Positions 8,068 through 17,742 of a DNA stretch of 64,000 bases are shown in pieces. The notes under the pieces were generated by a model. The model was not told the DNA's origin. It saw only the letters and a list, made by a program, of their open reading frames with translations, and ran no database searches. The first letter of the stretch is position 1. The number at the start of each line of letters is the position of its first letter. This DNA is from Bacillota bacterium (GTDB lineage Bacteria; Bacillota; Clostridia; Lachnospirales; Lachnospiraceae): assembly GCA_023407575.1 (NCBI GenBank), contig JAEYLX010000019.1:1-64000 (forward strand), written 5' to 3'. The translations under genes were made by a program, and so were the position numbers.

Positions 8068-9552
8068 TTATTGATGGTCAGCAATTACGTATTTTGGCAA
8101 ATCATGAACAACACCTTTTAAAGCCTCAACTTCACTCTGATAGAACTCATTCGCCTTAGCAGTCAATTCATCCGCAATATCTGCTGCAGATAATTCCGGT
8201 GCAGACCAGTTTAATATTTGACCCATATACCCTTGCTCAGTTAACCAATTTGTAAATGTCTTATAACCTGGATAAGAATCCGAAACATCATATCCATTTT
8301 CAATGGAATTCATGATTGCATCAATACCATCTTTGTTCTTATATGCAATATAGAATTTTTCTTTTGTCTCTTGAGGAATTTCAACATTAGGTAATTTATC
8401 CGGAATTGTATCATTATCAATATAAGCCTGAACCTTTACATCCCAGCCTTCCGGACTAAAGGTTAACCATTTTGCTAATTCGTAAGCTTCACGAGGATAT
8501 TGTGTTTGAGCACTAATACCAACTACGTCAGAACTTACTGGCACCTTACCATTTGCAGTCGTAGGGAAGGGATATGGTATCATATTAGAACCTGAAGTCA
8601 TTAACTCGTCATAAGACCAGAAATAATCAAGGTTAATTGCAGTATAACCAGCTTGAGCCATCCATGTATCACTTGCGCCAAGAGCAGCTTCTTTTTCTTC
8701 TGGTGTTGCCACATCATACACCCCTTGTACATGCAGCTTATTCCTTAACTCAACCATGTCGATCCAGTCCTGGGAGAACAGATAACCTTCTCCTTCTTTG
8801 TAACCGAACTGACCTCTCTGACCATTCTTAATGATATCCGCAAAATCAGGAAGTACATCTACGTTAAACATGGTTGCCTTACCAAGACCGTAACGCATTT
8901 CCTCCGGATGTGTAATTCTTTCAGCAATTTCCATTGCCTTGTCAAAGTTCCACTCCTCATAGGTTGGAAGCGGTTCATTGTACATATCAAAATAATCCTT
9001 ATTGAGCATTGCAATATTAGGTAAGGAATTTGTTGCAAACATTGTTCTTACCCCATCAGTTACACCCAGGTTTTTAATATAATCAAAAACCAAATCAGTC
9101 TCCGGATCATTATCATACAATTCAGTAATATCCATTAACCATCCATTTAAAGTCCAGCCAACCTCATCCATAACCATGAAACAATCAGGGAGCATACCAC
9201 TTTGCGCCATTACATAAAAATCATCCTGATAGGTAAACGCATTCATGTTAACCATATAAACTGTAATATTAGGGTACTTCTCCATAAAAGCATCCGCCAT
9301 AGCAGTTGCAACATTCGGATCATCACCCCAGTTCGCATAGGTTAACTCAATCTCATCCGTGGTCATCGGAGGCAATCCCTGTGGTTCCGGTGTAACTTCC
9401 ACGTCTCCTCCATCGTTATTCTGATCCACTGCTTGAGTCGGTTGTTTTGAATCATCATTTGTCTTATTGCTGTTACTACAAGCGGTAGACATTATAATCA
9501 TAGCCACCACTAACAGCAAAGATAATCCCCTCTTGATTAGTCCTTTCCTCAT
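8068..9552 (-). CDS. extracellular sugar-binding lipoprotein of ABC importer (second importer of operon)
   Basis: This 494-residue family 1 solute-binding protein carries a lipoprotein signal (lipobox STAC, cysteine near residue 25) and an acidic Asn/Asp-rich linker. The mature part has the two-lobe pattern expected for sugar-binding proteins, with ELTYANWGDDPNVATAMAD at the first strand-helix and WLTFSPEGWDV near the hinge. The ATG follows AAGGAG. It lies 120 bp after the MalG permease at 9673, a longer gap than others in the operon, which may raise its expression through an internal promoter. It most likely delivers oligosaccharides to the permease pair at 9673-11608. The substrate is not readable. 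Confidence 0.92.
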   Translation of the reverse strand: MRKGLIKRGLSLLLVVAMIIMSTACSNSNKTNDDSKQPTQAVDQNNDGGDVEVTPEPQGLPPMTTDEIELTYANWGDDPNVATAMADAFMEKYPNITVYMVNMNAFTYQDDFYVMAQSGMLPDCFMVMDEVGWTLNGWLMDITELYDNDPETDLVFDYIKNLGVTDGVRTMFATNSLPNIAMLNKDYFDMYNEPLPTYEEWNFDKAMEIAERITHPEEMRYGLGKATMFNVDVLPDFADIIKNGQRGQFGYKEGEGYLFSQDWIDMVELRNKLHVQGVYDVATPEEKEAALGASDTWMAQAGYTAINLDYFWSYDELMTSGSNMIPYPFPTTANGKVPVSSDVVGISAQTQYPREAYELAKWLTFSPEGWDVKVQAYIDNDTIPDKLPNVEIPQETKEKFYIAYKNKDGIDAIMNSIENGYDVSDSYPGYKTFTNWLTEQGYMGQILNWSAPELSAADIADELTAKANEFYQSEVEALKGVVHDLPKYVIADHQ

Positions 9553-9672
9553 AAAACCATTCTCCTTTCAATTCAACAAGTTAATATATTATAAAGTTTC
9601 CTTTATAAACGTAAGAAACAGATCACTCGTAACAGTTCAGCCTTGGAACATCACGAGGTTTTTATGTAACAA

Positions 9673-10677
9673 TTACTCACCTGTAATACCGGTCTTCTCA
9701 ACACCCTGTACAAAATATTTCTGCATAATAAAGTACAGGATTAAAATAGGTACAATGGTTATTAGCACTGCTGCTGCCTTAATTCCTTCATTAACAACGT
9801 TATAAGCTCCGCCTGCCATAGATCCGGACTGCCCATAAAGTTGATCAAAATTAAAGGCAAAGTTTCTTAACTCCAGCAGCAAAGTAGTAATTGTCTTTGC
9901 TGACTTGGTTGCATTTCCCATATAAATACTAGTTAAATAAGTCTCATTCCAATACCATACGACAGAGAGCAGAAACGCTACGATATAAGCCGGTGCTGCT
10001 GCGCGTATCCCAATTTTATAGAATATTCTGATATATCCGGCACCATCAAGCTGCGCCGCCTCATCCAGCACCTTAGGTATTGTTTTGAAAAACTGGTAGA
10101 AGATCAACACTAAGATTGCACTTTTCAATCCCTGTCCCAAAAACGCCGGAACAACAAACGCAGCCATTGAGCCTATATAGCCATATTTAAGCAGCAGCTG
10201 ATACGTAGATGGCATCAATACTTGCTGCGGCAAAATAAAAGTGATAATCAAGACCGCAAAGATAATCTTCTTTCCAGGAAACTGAAATCTTTGCAAAGCA
10301 TATCCTGTAAGTGAACAGGTTATAATCTGCCCGATGGATGGTATTAAAGCCAACAATATACTATCCTTCATAACCTTAAATACATGCAGAGAGTTAAAGG
10401 CCTGACTATAATTTGATAAAGAAAACTCTTTTGGAATCCAGTTAACTGTCGTATCTACCAAATCATTGAGTGATTTAAAGCTGGTTGCAAGCATATAAAG
10501 TATGGGGTATAAATAAATGAAACTGAAGATACATAATAATCCATAGGTAAGAAGGCTTTTTACAAACCCCATCCTTCCACCGTATCCAAAGAGAAAGCTT
10601 CTTAATCTGAGTCGTATTTCATCGTAACTGATTTTTCCGTCTTTATTACGAATTCTTTTAAAATAAACCTTACTCAT
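9673..10677 (-). CDS. carbohydrate ABC transporter permease, MalG type
   Basis: This 334-residue membrane protein has six predicted helices. The ATPase-contacting EAA loop is near residues 205-225 (VLDEAAQLDGAGYIRIFYKI). The C-terminus is YFVQGVEKTGITGE, typical of MalG-type permeases. An N-terminal extension of about 40 polar residues precedes the first helix, longer than usual. The ATG at 10677 has GGAGG seven bases upstream and overlaps the end of the MalF partner by 8 bp, so the two are translationally coupled. It forms an importer with the permease at 10670 and the binding protein at 8068. Confidence 0.94.
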   Translation of the reverse strand: MSKVYFKRIRNKDGKISYDEIRLRLRSFLFGYGGRMGFVKSLLTYGLLCIFSFIYLYPILYMLATSFKSLNDLVDTTVNWIPKEFSLSNYSQAFNSLHVFKVMKDSILLALIPSIGQIITCSLTGYALQRFQFPGKKIIFAVLIITFILPQQVLMPSTYQLLLKYGYIGSMAAFVVPAFLGQGLKSAILVLIFYQFFKTIPKVLDEAAQLDGAGYIRIFYKIGIRAAAPAYIVAFLLSVVWYWNETYLTSIYMGNATKSAKTITTLLLELRNFAFNFDQLYGQSGSMAGGAYNVVNEGIKAAAVLITIVPILILYFIMQKYFVQGVEKTGITGE

Positions 10678-11608
10678 GAATCAGCCTCCTTCTTCTTTGT
10701 TTGCGTAGCAATCGTCTTCTCTGTTTTTCCAGTTTTTTAAACTTTTTACGTTCTGTCTCTTCCGAATGCTTATCAACAAATAGCAGCAGAATGAGTAAAA
10801 GTAATAGAAGGATAACCGCCGCATAAATCCACGCCATGGCACTGGCTATACCGTATCCTCCATTAATTGCATCGAACATCTTGGTCCTTATATATCCAAC
10901 AATTTCATTGTTATCAAAGGTAGCCAGTGCAACTAAAGTATAAATCGTTGTAACAAAAGTAATATTCTTTAAGGAAGGCAGTGTTATCTTCCAAAAGCTT
11001 TCCCAGGCAGAAGCACCATCAATGGAGGCAGCTTCATATATGTTGGGATCTACTTTTTGAAGTCCAGCTAAAAATATCAGGATCTGAACTCCCGAGAACC
11101 ATAGAATCAGTATAATTTCACCAAAAATAGACACAATCGGCTGGGCAAGATACCGCGGAAGAATACTCCTTAGAATATTCTCAAGTCCTATCTCCTGCAG
11201 CATCGGTACAGTTGCCATCTGCTGATTGGTAAATTCGGACATTACCGGTCCGCTTGAGATAACTACCGGAAGAAAAAATAAAACTCGAAACAATCCTTTT
11301 ACCTTAATCTTTGTATTCAGCATTATTGCTACCATCATGGAAAACACGATAATTACAGGTAAGCTGAACGCAGTTTTAACAGCAAAGTTAATTATATTTT
11401 CGATGAACCAGGTATCACTTAATGCAACTTTAAAATTCTCTATCCCATAAGGGGAAAGCACTAACCCCTGCAAGGTCACCTTTACTTTACTGGTAGAAAA
11501 ATGAAGACTGCTTGCTAATGGAAAACATACAAATATGATTAGACCAACTAGCCAAGGTAACAGAAATAGATACGCAATTAACTGATGTCTTTTTATAAAT
11601 CTTTTCAC
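10670..11608 (-). CDS. sugar ABC transporter permease, MalF type
   Basis: This 312-residue protein is the first permease of the second importer. It has six predicted membrane helices and an EAA loop (IYEAASIDGASAWESFWKI near residues 190-208). It starts with GTG at 11608, preceded by GGAGGTGAT. The C-terminal cytoplasmic tail is unusually basic, rich in Lys and Arg over about 35 residues, and resembles a disordered or nucleic-acid- or lipid-interacting tail; its role is unknown. The gene follows the DUF5696 gene by 29 bp and overlaps the MalG gene. Confidence 0.93.
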   Translation of the reverse strand: MKRFIKRHQLIAYLFLLPWLVGLIIFVCFPLASSLHFSTSKVKVTLQGLVLSPYGIENFKVALSDTWFIENIINFAVKTAFSLPVIIVFSMMVAIMLNTKIKVKGLFRVLFFLPVVISSGPVMSEFTNQQMATVPMLQEIGLENILRSILPRYLAQPIVSIFGEIILILWFSGVQILIFLAGLQKVDPNIYEAASIDGASAWESFWKITLPSLKNITFVTTIYTLVALATFDNNEIVGYIRTKMFDAINGGYGIASAMAWIYAAVILLLLLLILLLFVDKHSEETERKKFKKLEKQRRRLLRKQRRRRLIHE

Positions 11609-11637
11609 TTTATATCACCTCCGTATTCACGTTCCAA

Positions 11638-13902
11638 TCATTCCACCACTTTGTATGATTTAGCAGCAACTTCAACGTTGTCAGCCACTTTTGACTTTGA
11701 AGAGTAATTCACATAAACCCGAACTCCATTATCATAGGTGACACGAACGAAATCCTTTTCCAGAATTTGATGCTCAACAATTACTGCATTACTCACTTTT
11801 TCATTTAAAGACTTCAGATTGCCATAGGATTCCACCATTCTATCTTTGAAATCATCAAATTTGGACGTAAATATATAATCCAGAGAAGTATTCATAAGCT
11901 GGGTATTGTCTTCCTTTGTAATAATATAATTCGGAAATACACCCGACTCTGCCAATTTAAGTTCATAGTCCGTCGGAGCGGCATTCAAGTTACAATACTC
12001 GGAATACATTGGGATGTAACCTTTTAACACTATGGACAAAAAAGGAATTTCTGCTTCCGTATAGGAATAATTCGATCCGGATAAAGGCAGATTATAGATT
12101 CCCTTTGCATATTTCCAAAGATAATCATAAGGTGCATCCATGTATAATTGCAGTTCCTCACTAACACTCTTCAGCACCTGCATTTGCTCTAATTTTGTCT
12201 GCTCACGACCCACTACCTTATCATTCGATAAGTAAGTATAGAGATTATTTGTAATACCGGATATCGCCAATGAGTTTAAATTAAGGTCCTTATATTCAGG
12301 AATTACATCCGCTGATAATTCTAACAACTTTATCGGAGTCAAAAAGTAACTGCCGTCATCATAAATCAGCTTATCAATTCTCTTGACAATATCTCTGCCG
12401 GTATCATAAATCTTGCTTTTCGAAGCAGTCCCAAAGTCATCATATAAGGATAATTCAACATTGCTCATATCACTAACTTTTTTAATTAAAGTCTCTAACC
12501 CTTGCTTTCCGCCTAATTTACGTTCCATCTCGACATCAGAAATCGGAAAGCTATCATCATATCCGCCTTTCTGCCAGCCACGATAGATTAAGTTAATACC
12601 CTCTACACCATTGTTCTTCAAGTAATCCAACATATCCACCGTATCCTCGAAGGTGGTCATTGCAAAGGTTCGATCCGATATAATCCCATCCTGATTTTCT
12701 GCACCGATCACATCCAGTCCGATTTTATAGGCATTCTCTTGTCTTACTAATACACCATCTTCAATTAGGTAATCTCTATAAATCTGTGCCATTTGATTAT
12801 AGGATGCACCCTCTGACATATAGTAATAGGAAACATAAATATCACTGCCCTTTAAATTCTTCTCATATGCCGCAATACCTTCCGACCCATTCTTACTGGT
12901 CTGGTGTATATAGGAATCTCTTAAGTAGAATTGAGAACTAATCCAGTTATAACTCGTCGATACGCCATTAGGGTAGGCAATGATATTCGCATTCTCCTGC
13001 CCTCGTTTAATCAATCCCATAAAACCCGTTTGATCCTCCGAATAAACCATCCCATATAGCGGTATATAAATTGGTTCCGCATCTACCGGATCGGGATATC
13101 CTGCATCATATTTTTTAGAAACAGCATCAATTCCTTTATCTTTTCCATAGACTCTGGCTGAATAAGGCGTAGTAAACCGTCCATTATTATCTTCCAAAGA
13201 TACAATCACACCCGAACCATCCGGAATAAACATATACCCTTCTTTTTCATCCAGATTTGTGGAACCTAAGAACGGATAGATAAAAACGGATGACAGCTTA
13301 TCAATCTGATCTCCGACGGTATCCTGTATGCTGTTACTTGGAATATAGACATCAATACCATCGTTGGTCAGAAACACCTCCATTTGGAGCTTTACCTGCT
13401 GCTCTTCTTTCTTAACTCCGACAACACTCATATCCACATCCACCGAAAACCCATCTTCAAAATATGTAATAGCTTTATTAACATTATCCGAATACATGGT
13501 ATAGCGCACCGTTTGTCTTGTTCCGCTCTTTAACATCTCAATTGATAAACCAGAAGCCATAAAATCTTCCCAGGCTTTCAGGTTTTTATCATTACCCTTG
13601 ACCGTCTGCGCGGTTCTTAGGACTTTTCCTGTCTCTTTGTCCATAAGGATTATGCTTAATCCCTCTTCTTCAAAATACATTTTGTATTTATCATTTTGAG
13701 CAATCAGGAAATGTTCTTCGAATTTATCCTTATAATCCGGTTCTGCCTCCAACCGATTATTTAATTCCAGGACACTCTTTTCCACCTCAAGTACCACTTC
13801 TGTTTTTAACGCTTTATGTACAATCACAACAATTACCAAAACAACGAATACCAACAGCAATGCTCCGAGTATTAATTTCTTTCTGTTCTTAATAACCGAC
13901 AC
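11638..13902 (-). CDS. DUF5696-family membrane-anchored extracellular protein
   Basis: This 754-residue protein has one N-terminal membrane helix (residues about 9-30) and a large predicted extracellular part. The middle contains TIM-barrel-like segments such as GINLIYRGWQKGGYDD, NVELSLYDDFGTAS and YGMVYSED. I match it to DUF5696, seen beside sugar ABC importers and NHL-Yip1 proteins in Lachnospiraceae and Paenibacillaceae; this is from family knowledge, not a search. It starts with GTG at 13902 after GAGGTGAT and overlaps the upstream gene by 14 bp. The function is unknown. A barrel fold suggests a glycan-binding or glycosidase-like protein at the cell surface. Confidence 0.85.
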   Translation of the reverse strand: MSVIKNRKKLILGALLLVFVVLVIVVIVHKALKTEVVLEVEKSVLELNNRLEAEPDYKDKFEEHFLIAQNDKYKMYFEEEGLSIILMDKETGKVLRTAQTVKGNDKNLKAWEDFMASGLSIEMLKSGTRQTVRYTMYSDNVNKAITYFEDGFSVDVDMSVVGVKKEEQQVKLQMEVFLTNDGIDVYIPSNSIQDTVGDQIDKLSSVFIYPFLGSTNLDEKEGYMFIPDGSGVIVSLEDNNGRFTTPYSARVYGKDKGIDAVSKKYDAGYPDPVDAEPIYIPLYGMVYSEDQTGFMGLIKRGQENANIIAYPNGVSTSYNWISSQFYLRDSYIHQTSKNGSEGIAAYEKNLKGSDIYVSYYYMSEGASYNQMAQIYRDYLIEDGVLVRQENAYKIGLDVIGAENQDGIISDRTFAMTTFEDTVDMLDYLKNNGVEGINLIYRGWQKGGYDDSFPISDVEMERKLGGKQGLETLIKKVSDMSNVELSLYDDFGTASKSKIYDTGRDIVKRIDKLIYDDGSYFLTPIKLLELSADVIPEYKDLNLNSLAISGITNNLYTYLSNDKVVGREQTKLEQMQVLKSVSEELQLYMDAPYDYLWKYAKGIYNLPLSGSNYSYTEAEIPFLSIVLKGYIPMYSEYCNLNAAPTDYELKLAESGVFPNYIITKEDNTQLMNTSLDYIFTSKFDDFKDRMVESYGNLKSLNEKVSNAVIVEHQILEKDFVRVTYDNGVRVYVNYSSKSKVADNVEVAAKSYKVVE

Positions 13903-15937
13903 GATACATCACCTCTTTCACTAACGAATACACGAAGTCCAGTAACTGATTTAACATAAGATAAATAATAAAGATAATGACAGCCATAACCAGTGCGGTA
14001 ACCAGAGTAATCAATATATTCTTAACAACGCCCGAGAACGAATAATTATGAATTTCTGCAATCATCAGGAAAATCAGTAGAAAGGTCCAGATATTAATTA
14101 CCGAACTACCTATATTCAAAATAACTACTTCGTTCAAGGTCAATACATGTGTTAATACAAAGAGAATGGGTTTGATTAAGATATAGGGCATAAAAGTATA
14201 TGCAACCGACATATACACCACCTTTAAGGATCCCTCTCCCTCTCTGATTGTGCTGACCAGATAATTACAAACTACCAAAAACAGTACCAATCCACCTACG
14301 GAGAACAAATCAAACAACACATTGAAATATCCCTCTTCCGTTACTTTAAAAATGTAACCGGCATAATATCTGTTAACGATAAAAATGATAAATGCTGCGA
14401 TATAAACCATTGTAGCGGAAATCAATGACGTCTTCTGCTGAAAACGAATTCCATAATAACTGTCAATGGGATGCCTTACAAAAGCCCCCAAGTATCTTAG
14501 TTCCCTGCAAAGCTTAATGTTTTTAATTTCTTCAATTACTTGATCAACTTTTTTGAAATATCCATACTTCTTTTTAAGAAATCTCAAAACCTTGTTGATG
14601 ATATAGATAAGCAGCAGTAAAAACACACAAGTAATAATATTTTTATTTAACCATTGATTACGTATCTGCCAGAAAGAATCCGAATATCCCGCTTTGTAGC
14701 CGCCAAGATAATAAGCATCCATGGCCGCACTATAATTTCCCAGCTTATATTCCGCTTCACCAAGTCCCCGGTAAGCATATTGGAATACTCTATTCTGCTT
14801 CAAGACCTGTACCCAGGGTTCTCGGCTCTCAGCATAATGTCCGTTATAGTACAAATCAAAAGCAGGTATAAAACTCAGCTTAAAATCAGAAGGTTTGAAA
14901 ACCTGAATTTCATTCTTGCTTGAATCCAGCACATACAACTTTTCATTTTCGTCAAAGGTAATGCCGGTTGCGTTGGTAAATAAACCAACTCTGGAAGTTC
15001 CATCATCTTTTCCTCCGAAGACAAATAACATACCTCCGTCTTTGGAGTATTCAATAATAAATCCATCCTGTGATATCACATAGATACTTCCGTTGTTGCT
15101 GACAGTCACATCCGTAGCAATTGAATCAGCGTGATTATTTAAGATTACGGAGCCTGCCATATTTAACTTCTTTAAACCATCCTCATTACCGGACTGCCCT
15201 TGGGTGATTGTATAGATCAGCCCATCCCGATCCGAACCCAGGTTTGTCGGAGTTTTGGGATGATTCTTTATTTCATTTGCCAATTGTTCTTTTGAGTAAA
15301 ACTTTTTACGTATCATATCCAGTAAAGTTGTTTTCGTCTTATTTGCACCGAAATACCCTAAGAAATATCCATCATTGCTTAACTGAATAATGCCGTTAGT
15401 GTTACCATTTGAGACAACATAAAGATTTTCAGCAATATCAACCGCTACTTTTACCGGCTGAAATTTTGAATTCTTACCAAATAACGGCTCCCTCGGAATA
15501 GAGTATTCTTGAAGCAATTCACCTTCATAATTGAATTTAAACACCTTCTCTGCCACTCGGTCCGCCACATACAAGGACTTACTTTCCTGTCCCAGGCAGA
15601 TTCCCTGAGGTGCTTGTAAGGTTCCCTCTCCAATGATACGAATTAAATTACCTTCATAATCAGATACAACAATTCTTTTATTATCCGTATCTGCAATGTA
15701 TAAATGTTTATTATCGGTGTCCGTTGCAAGGTCTTGCGGATTCTTCAGTACCTCATCCCCCACCTTTGTAATCGTGTACTCAGGAAGATAGGGTAATTGA
15801 GAATCCACAAGTCCCTCCGGTGACATTGTTTTTGCATGATAGGTTGACTTAGTAGATGCCTGTACCGTAGCCGGGAGCATCAGCATAAGTATTATTACAA
15901 TGCAAACAACTCTACTTATTGATCTAATTTTCTTCAT
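13889..15937 (-). CDS. NHL-repeat and Yip1-domain membrane protein
   Basis: This 682-residue protein has a signal peptide (residues 1-27) and then an extracellular beta-propeller of NHL-type repeats (about 40-360; LYIADTDNKRIVVSDYEGN and LYVADRVAEKVFKFNYEGE are two of them). A short TPR-like helical stretch follows at about 375-425 (YKLGNYSAAMDAYYLGGYK). After one membrane helix near 440 comes a cytoplasmic segment and a five-helix Yip1 domain (about 485-680). It overlaps the DUF5696 gene and lies 14 bp from the permease upstream. The pairing of NHL-Yip1 and DUF5696 recurs in sugar importer operons. Its role is unknown; surface sensing or assembly of the transporter is an inference. Confidence 0.88.
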   Translation of the reverse strand: MKKIRSISRVVCIVIILMLMLPATVQASTKSTYHAKTMSPEGLVDSQLPYLPEYTITKVGDEVLKNPQDLATDTDNKHLYIADTDNKRIVVSDYEGNLIRIIGEGTLQAPQGICLGQESKSLYVADRVAEKVFKFNYEGELLQEYSIPREPLFGKNSKFQPVKVAVDIAENLYVVSNGNTNGIIQLSNDGYFLGYFGANKTKTTLLDMIRKKFYSKEQLANEIKNHPKTPTNLGSDRDGLIYTITQGQSGNEDGLKKLNMAGSVILNNHADSIATDVTVSNNGSIYVISQDGFIIEYSKDGGMLFVFGGKDDGTSRVGLFTNATGITFDENEKLYVLDSSKNEIQVFKPSDFKLSFIPAFDLYYNGHYAESREPWVQVLKQNRVFQYAYRGLGEAEYKLGNYSAAMDAYYLGGYKAGYSDSFWQIRNQWLNKNIITCVFLLLLIYIINKVLRFLKKKYGYFKKVDQVIEEIKNIKLCRELRYLGAFVRHPIDSYYGIRFQQKTSLISATMVYIAAFIIFIVNRYYAGYIFKVTEEGYFNVLFDLFSVGGLVLFLVVCNYLVSTIREGEGSLKVVYMSVAYTFMPYILIKPILFVLTHVLTLNEVVILNIGSSVINIWTFLLIFLMIAEIHNYSFSGVVKNILITLVTALVMAVIIFIIYLMLNQLLDFVYSLVKEVMYRVGY

Positions 15938-15951
15938 CGTTCGCTCCTCTT

Positions 15952-16800
15952 CTACTTTAATCCAGAGTGTGCCATCGTGTTCATAACGTTACTCTGCATT
16001 AAGATAAAGATCACTAGATTCGGTATAAACATAATCAGAGCAGAAGCTGCTGCCATACCCTGACCGGCAACCGCATTGGCATTACTTGACAAGGTTCCCA
16101 TATAGAACCCAAAGGTTCGGAGGCTTTCATCATCCACGTATAGAGTGGAAGTAGCCATATTGTTCCACACACTTTGAAAGGATAATATAATTACCGTTAC
16201 GATTGCCGGTTTAATCATTGGAAGAATTATTTTATGATAAATTCTAAAGTGGCTTGCTCCATCCACTACACCAGCCTCAATTAATTCATCCGGTACCTGT
16301 CCAATAAACTGGGTAACCAGGAACAGTCCCACCGGCATTGCTATAATCGGTAAAATATGAGCCCAATAGGTATTTAAAATATGTAACTCATTTATAATCA
16401 AAAAACTTGGAATAGCAACCGCACCACTAACAAACATAAGCGCTGCAGTATTTATGTTCATAAACATTTTCTTTCCCTTAAACTTCAACTTCGCCAAGGC
16501 AAAGCCAGCTGCCGTGCTAAAGATAACCGAGCAGAAAACAACTCCTGTGGTGACAAGTATGCTGTTAAACAAATAGCGTGTCCACGGAATAGCAGAACCG
16601 CTTGACATTTGCAAAAGATTTCTGAAGTTATTCAACGTGGGGTTCTTAACAAAAAACCTGGGTGGATAGGCAAATAATTCATCCATAGGCTTAAAGGCAT
16701 GGCAAAATATGTATACAATTGGAATACCCATAATAATTGCAGTTGGAATTAAATAAATATAGAATTTCCATTCTCCCTTTTTCATCTGAAAACTGCGCAC
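15952..16800 (-). CDS. carbohydrate ABC transporter permease, MalG type (first importer of operon)
   Basis: This permease is about 282 residues long with six predicted helices, an EAA loop (LIEAGVVDGASHFRIYHKI near residue 190) and the usual MalG end (NVMNTMAHSGLK). The longest open frame would begin at 16860 and overlap the upstream gene by 47 bp. A GTG at 16800 is better: TAGGAGG, containing the stop of the upstream gene, lies nine bases before it. That start removes the overlap and gives a normal short N-terminus before the first helix. It pairs with the MalF-type permease at 16814 and the fused binding protein at 17743. Confidence 0.92.
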   Translation of the reverse strand: MRSFQMKKGEWKFYIYLIPTAIIMGIPIVYIFCHAFKPMDELFAYPPRFFVKNPTLNNFRNLLQMSSGSAIPWTRYLFNSILVTTGVVFCSVIFSTAAGFALAKLKFKGKKMFMNINTAALMFVSGAVAIPSFLIINELHILNTYWAHILPIIAMPVGLFLVTQFIGQVPDELIEAGVVDGASHFRIYHKIILPMIKPAIVTVIILSFQSVWNNMATSTLYVDDESLRTFGFYMGTLSSNANAVAGQGMAAASALIMFIPNLVIFILMQSNVMNTMAHSGLK

Positions 16801-16813
16801 TGATTTTTCCCTC

Positions 16814-17719
16814 CTAGTCCTTTTCAATAAATAGTTTCCGTGCCACGATAGAAAATGCATAAATCAATAATAAAAGCAGTACGGAGCCCGCAGCTGCGTA
16901 TCCCATTTCATATCGAATAAAGCCATAATCATCAATATGTGTTACAAATACGGATCCTGCATATAACGGAGTAGGATTAGAACCACTTAAGGTCACACCA
17001 ATGTTTCCCAATTGGAAGGAACCTACAATCTGCATAACGGCACCAAACATTAACTGTGGCTTCATATTTGGCAGCGTTACATAGATAATTTCTTGAAAAC
17101 GATTTTTTACACCATCAATTCTTGCTGCTTCATATTGAGATTGATCAATATTCATGATACCCGCCAACATAGCCAGGAAACCGATACCCATACTGCTCCA
17201 TAACGTAACAAGAATCATAATGGGCATTAACCATACAGCGCTTTGAAGAAAGTTGATCGGAGTATCAATTAAACCAAATTCTAATAATTTTGAATTAATA
17301 TACCCATATCTGTCACCGCTAAAGAGAACCTTCCATACTACCTGCATGGCAATACCGCTGGTCATTGACGGAGAGTATATGATAAGGGCTAATATTGTCC
17401 TCATCCCTTTGGAAACCTGCGAAAGAGACCAGGCAAGAAAGAAGGAAAGCATATATCCGATCGGCCCCGTGATTACCGCAAATACTATGGTATTGGGTAA
17501 TATAACCTGCATAAATGTTGAATCATTCGTCAACCATCCAATATAATTTCGAAAACCAACAAAATCCGGCAACTCCAGGGTATTAAAGTTCGTAAACGAA
17601 AGACCAATAGCAGCCAAAACTGGCAGCAAAATAAATATTAAGAATAAAATTACATAGGGAAACATAAATACATAAGGCGTATTTTTGCCATGAAATATTT
17701 TATTTTTTAATTGCTTCAT
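16814..17719 (-). CDS. sugar ABC transporter permease, MalF type (first importer of operon)
   Basis: This 301-residue membrane protein has six predicted helices. The EAA loop is QYEAARIDGVKNRFQEIIYV near residues 195-215. The ATG at 17719 is preceded by GGAGAAAATTAAC. It lies 23 bp after the modular binding protein gene and directly before the MalG partner. Together they form a sugar importer lacking its own ATPase. Confidence 0.94.
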   Translation of the reverse strand: MKQLKNKIFHGKNTPYVFMFPYVILFLIFILLPVLAAIGLSFTNFNTLELPDFVGFRNYIGWLTNDSTFMQVILPNTIVFAVITGPIGYMLSFFLAWSLSQVSKGMRTILALIIYSPSMTSGIAMQVVWKVLFSGDRYGYINSKLLEFGLIDTPINFLQSAVWLMPIMILVTLWSSMGIGFLAMLAGIMNIDQSQYEAARIDGVKNRFQEIIYVTLPNMKPQLMFGAVMQIVGSFQLGNIGVTLSGSNPTPLYAGSVFVTHIDDYGFIRYEMGYAAAGSVLLLLLIYAFSIVARKLFIEKD

Positions 17720-17742
17720 GTTAATTTTCTCCTGTTATCCAC

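Noticed and set aside
15952..16860. A 47-bp overlap between the two permease genes of the first importer
   Set aside because: A GTG at 16800 with AGGAGG nine bases upstream gives a normal permease N-terminus and removes the overlap, so the longer frame is an over-extension.
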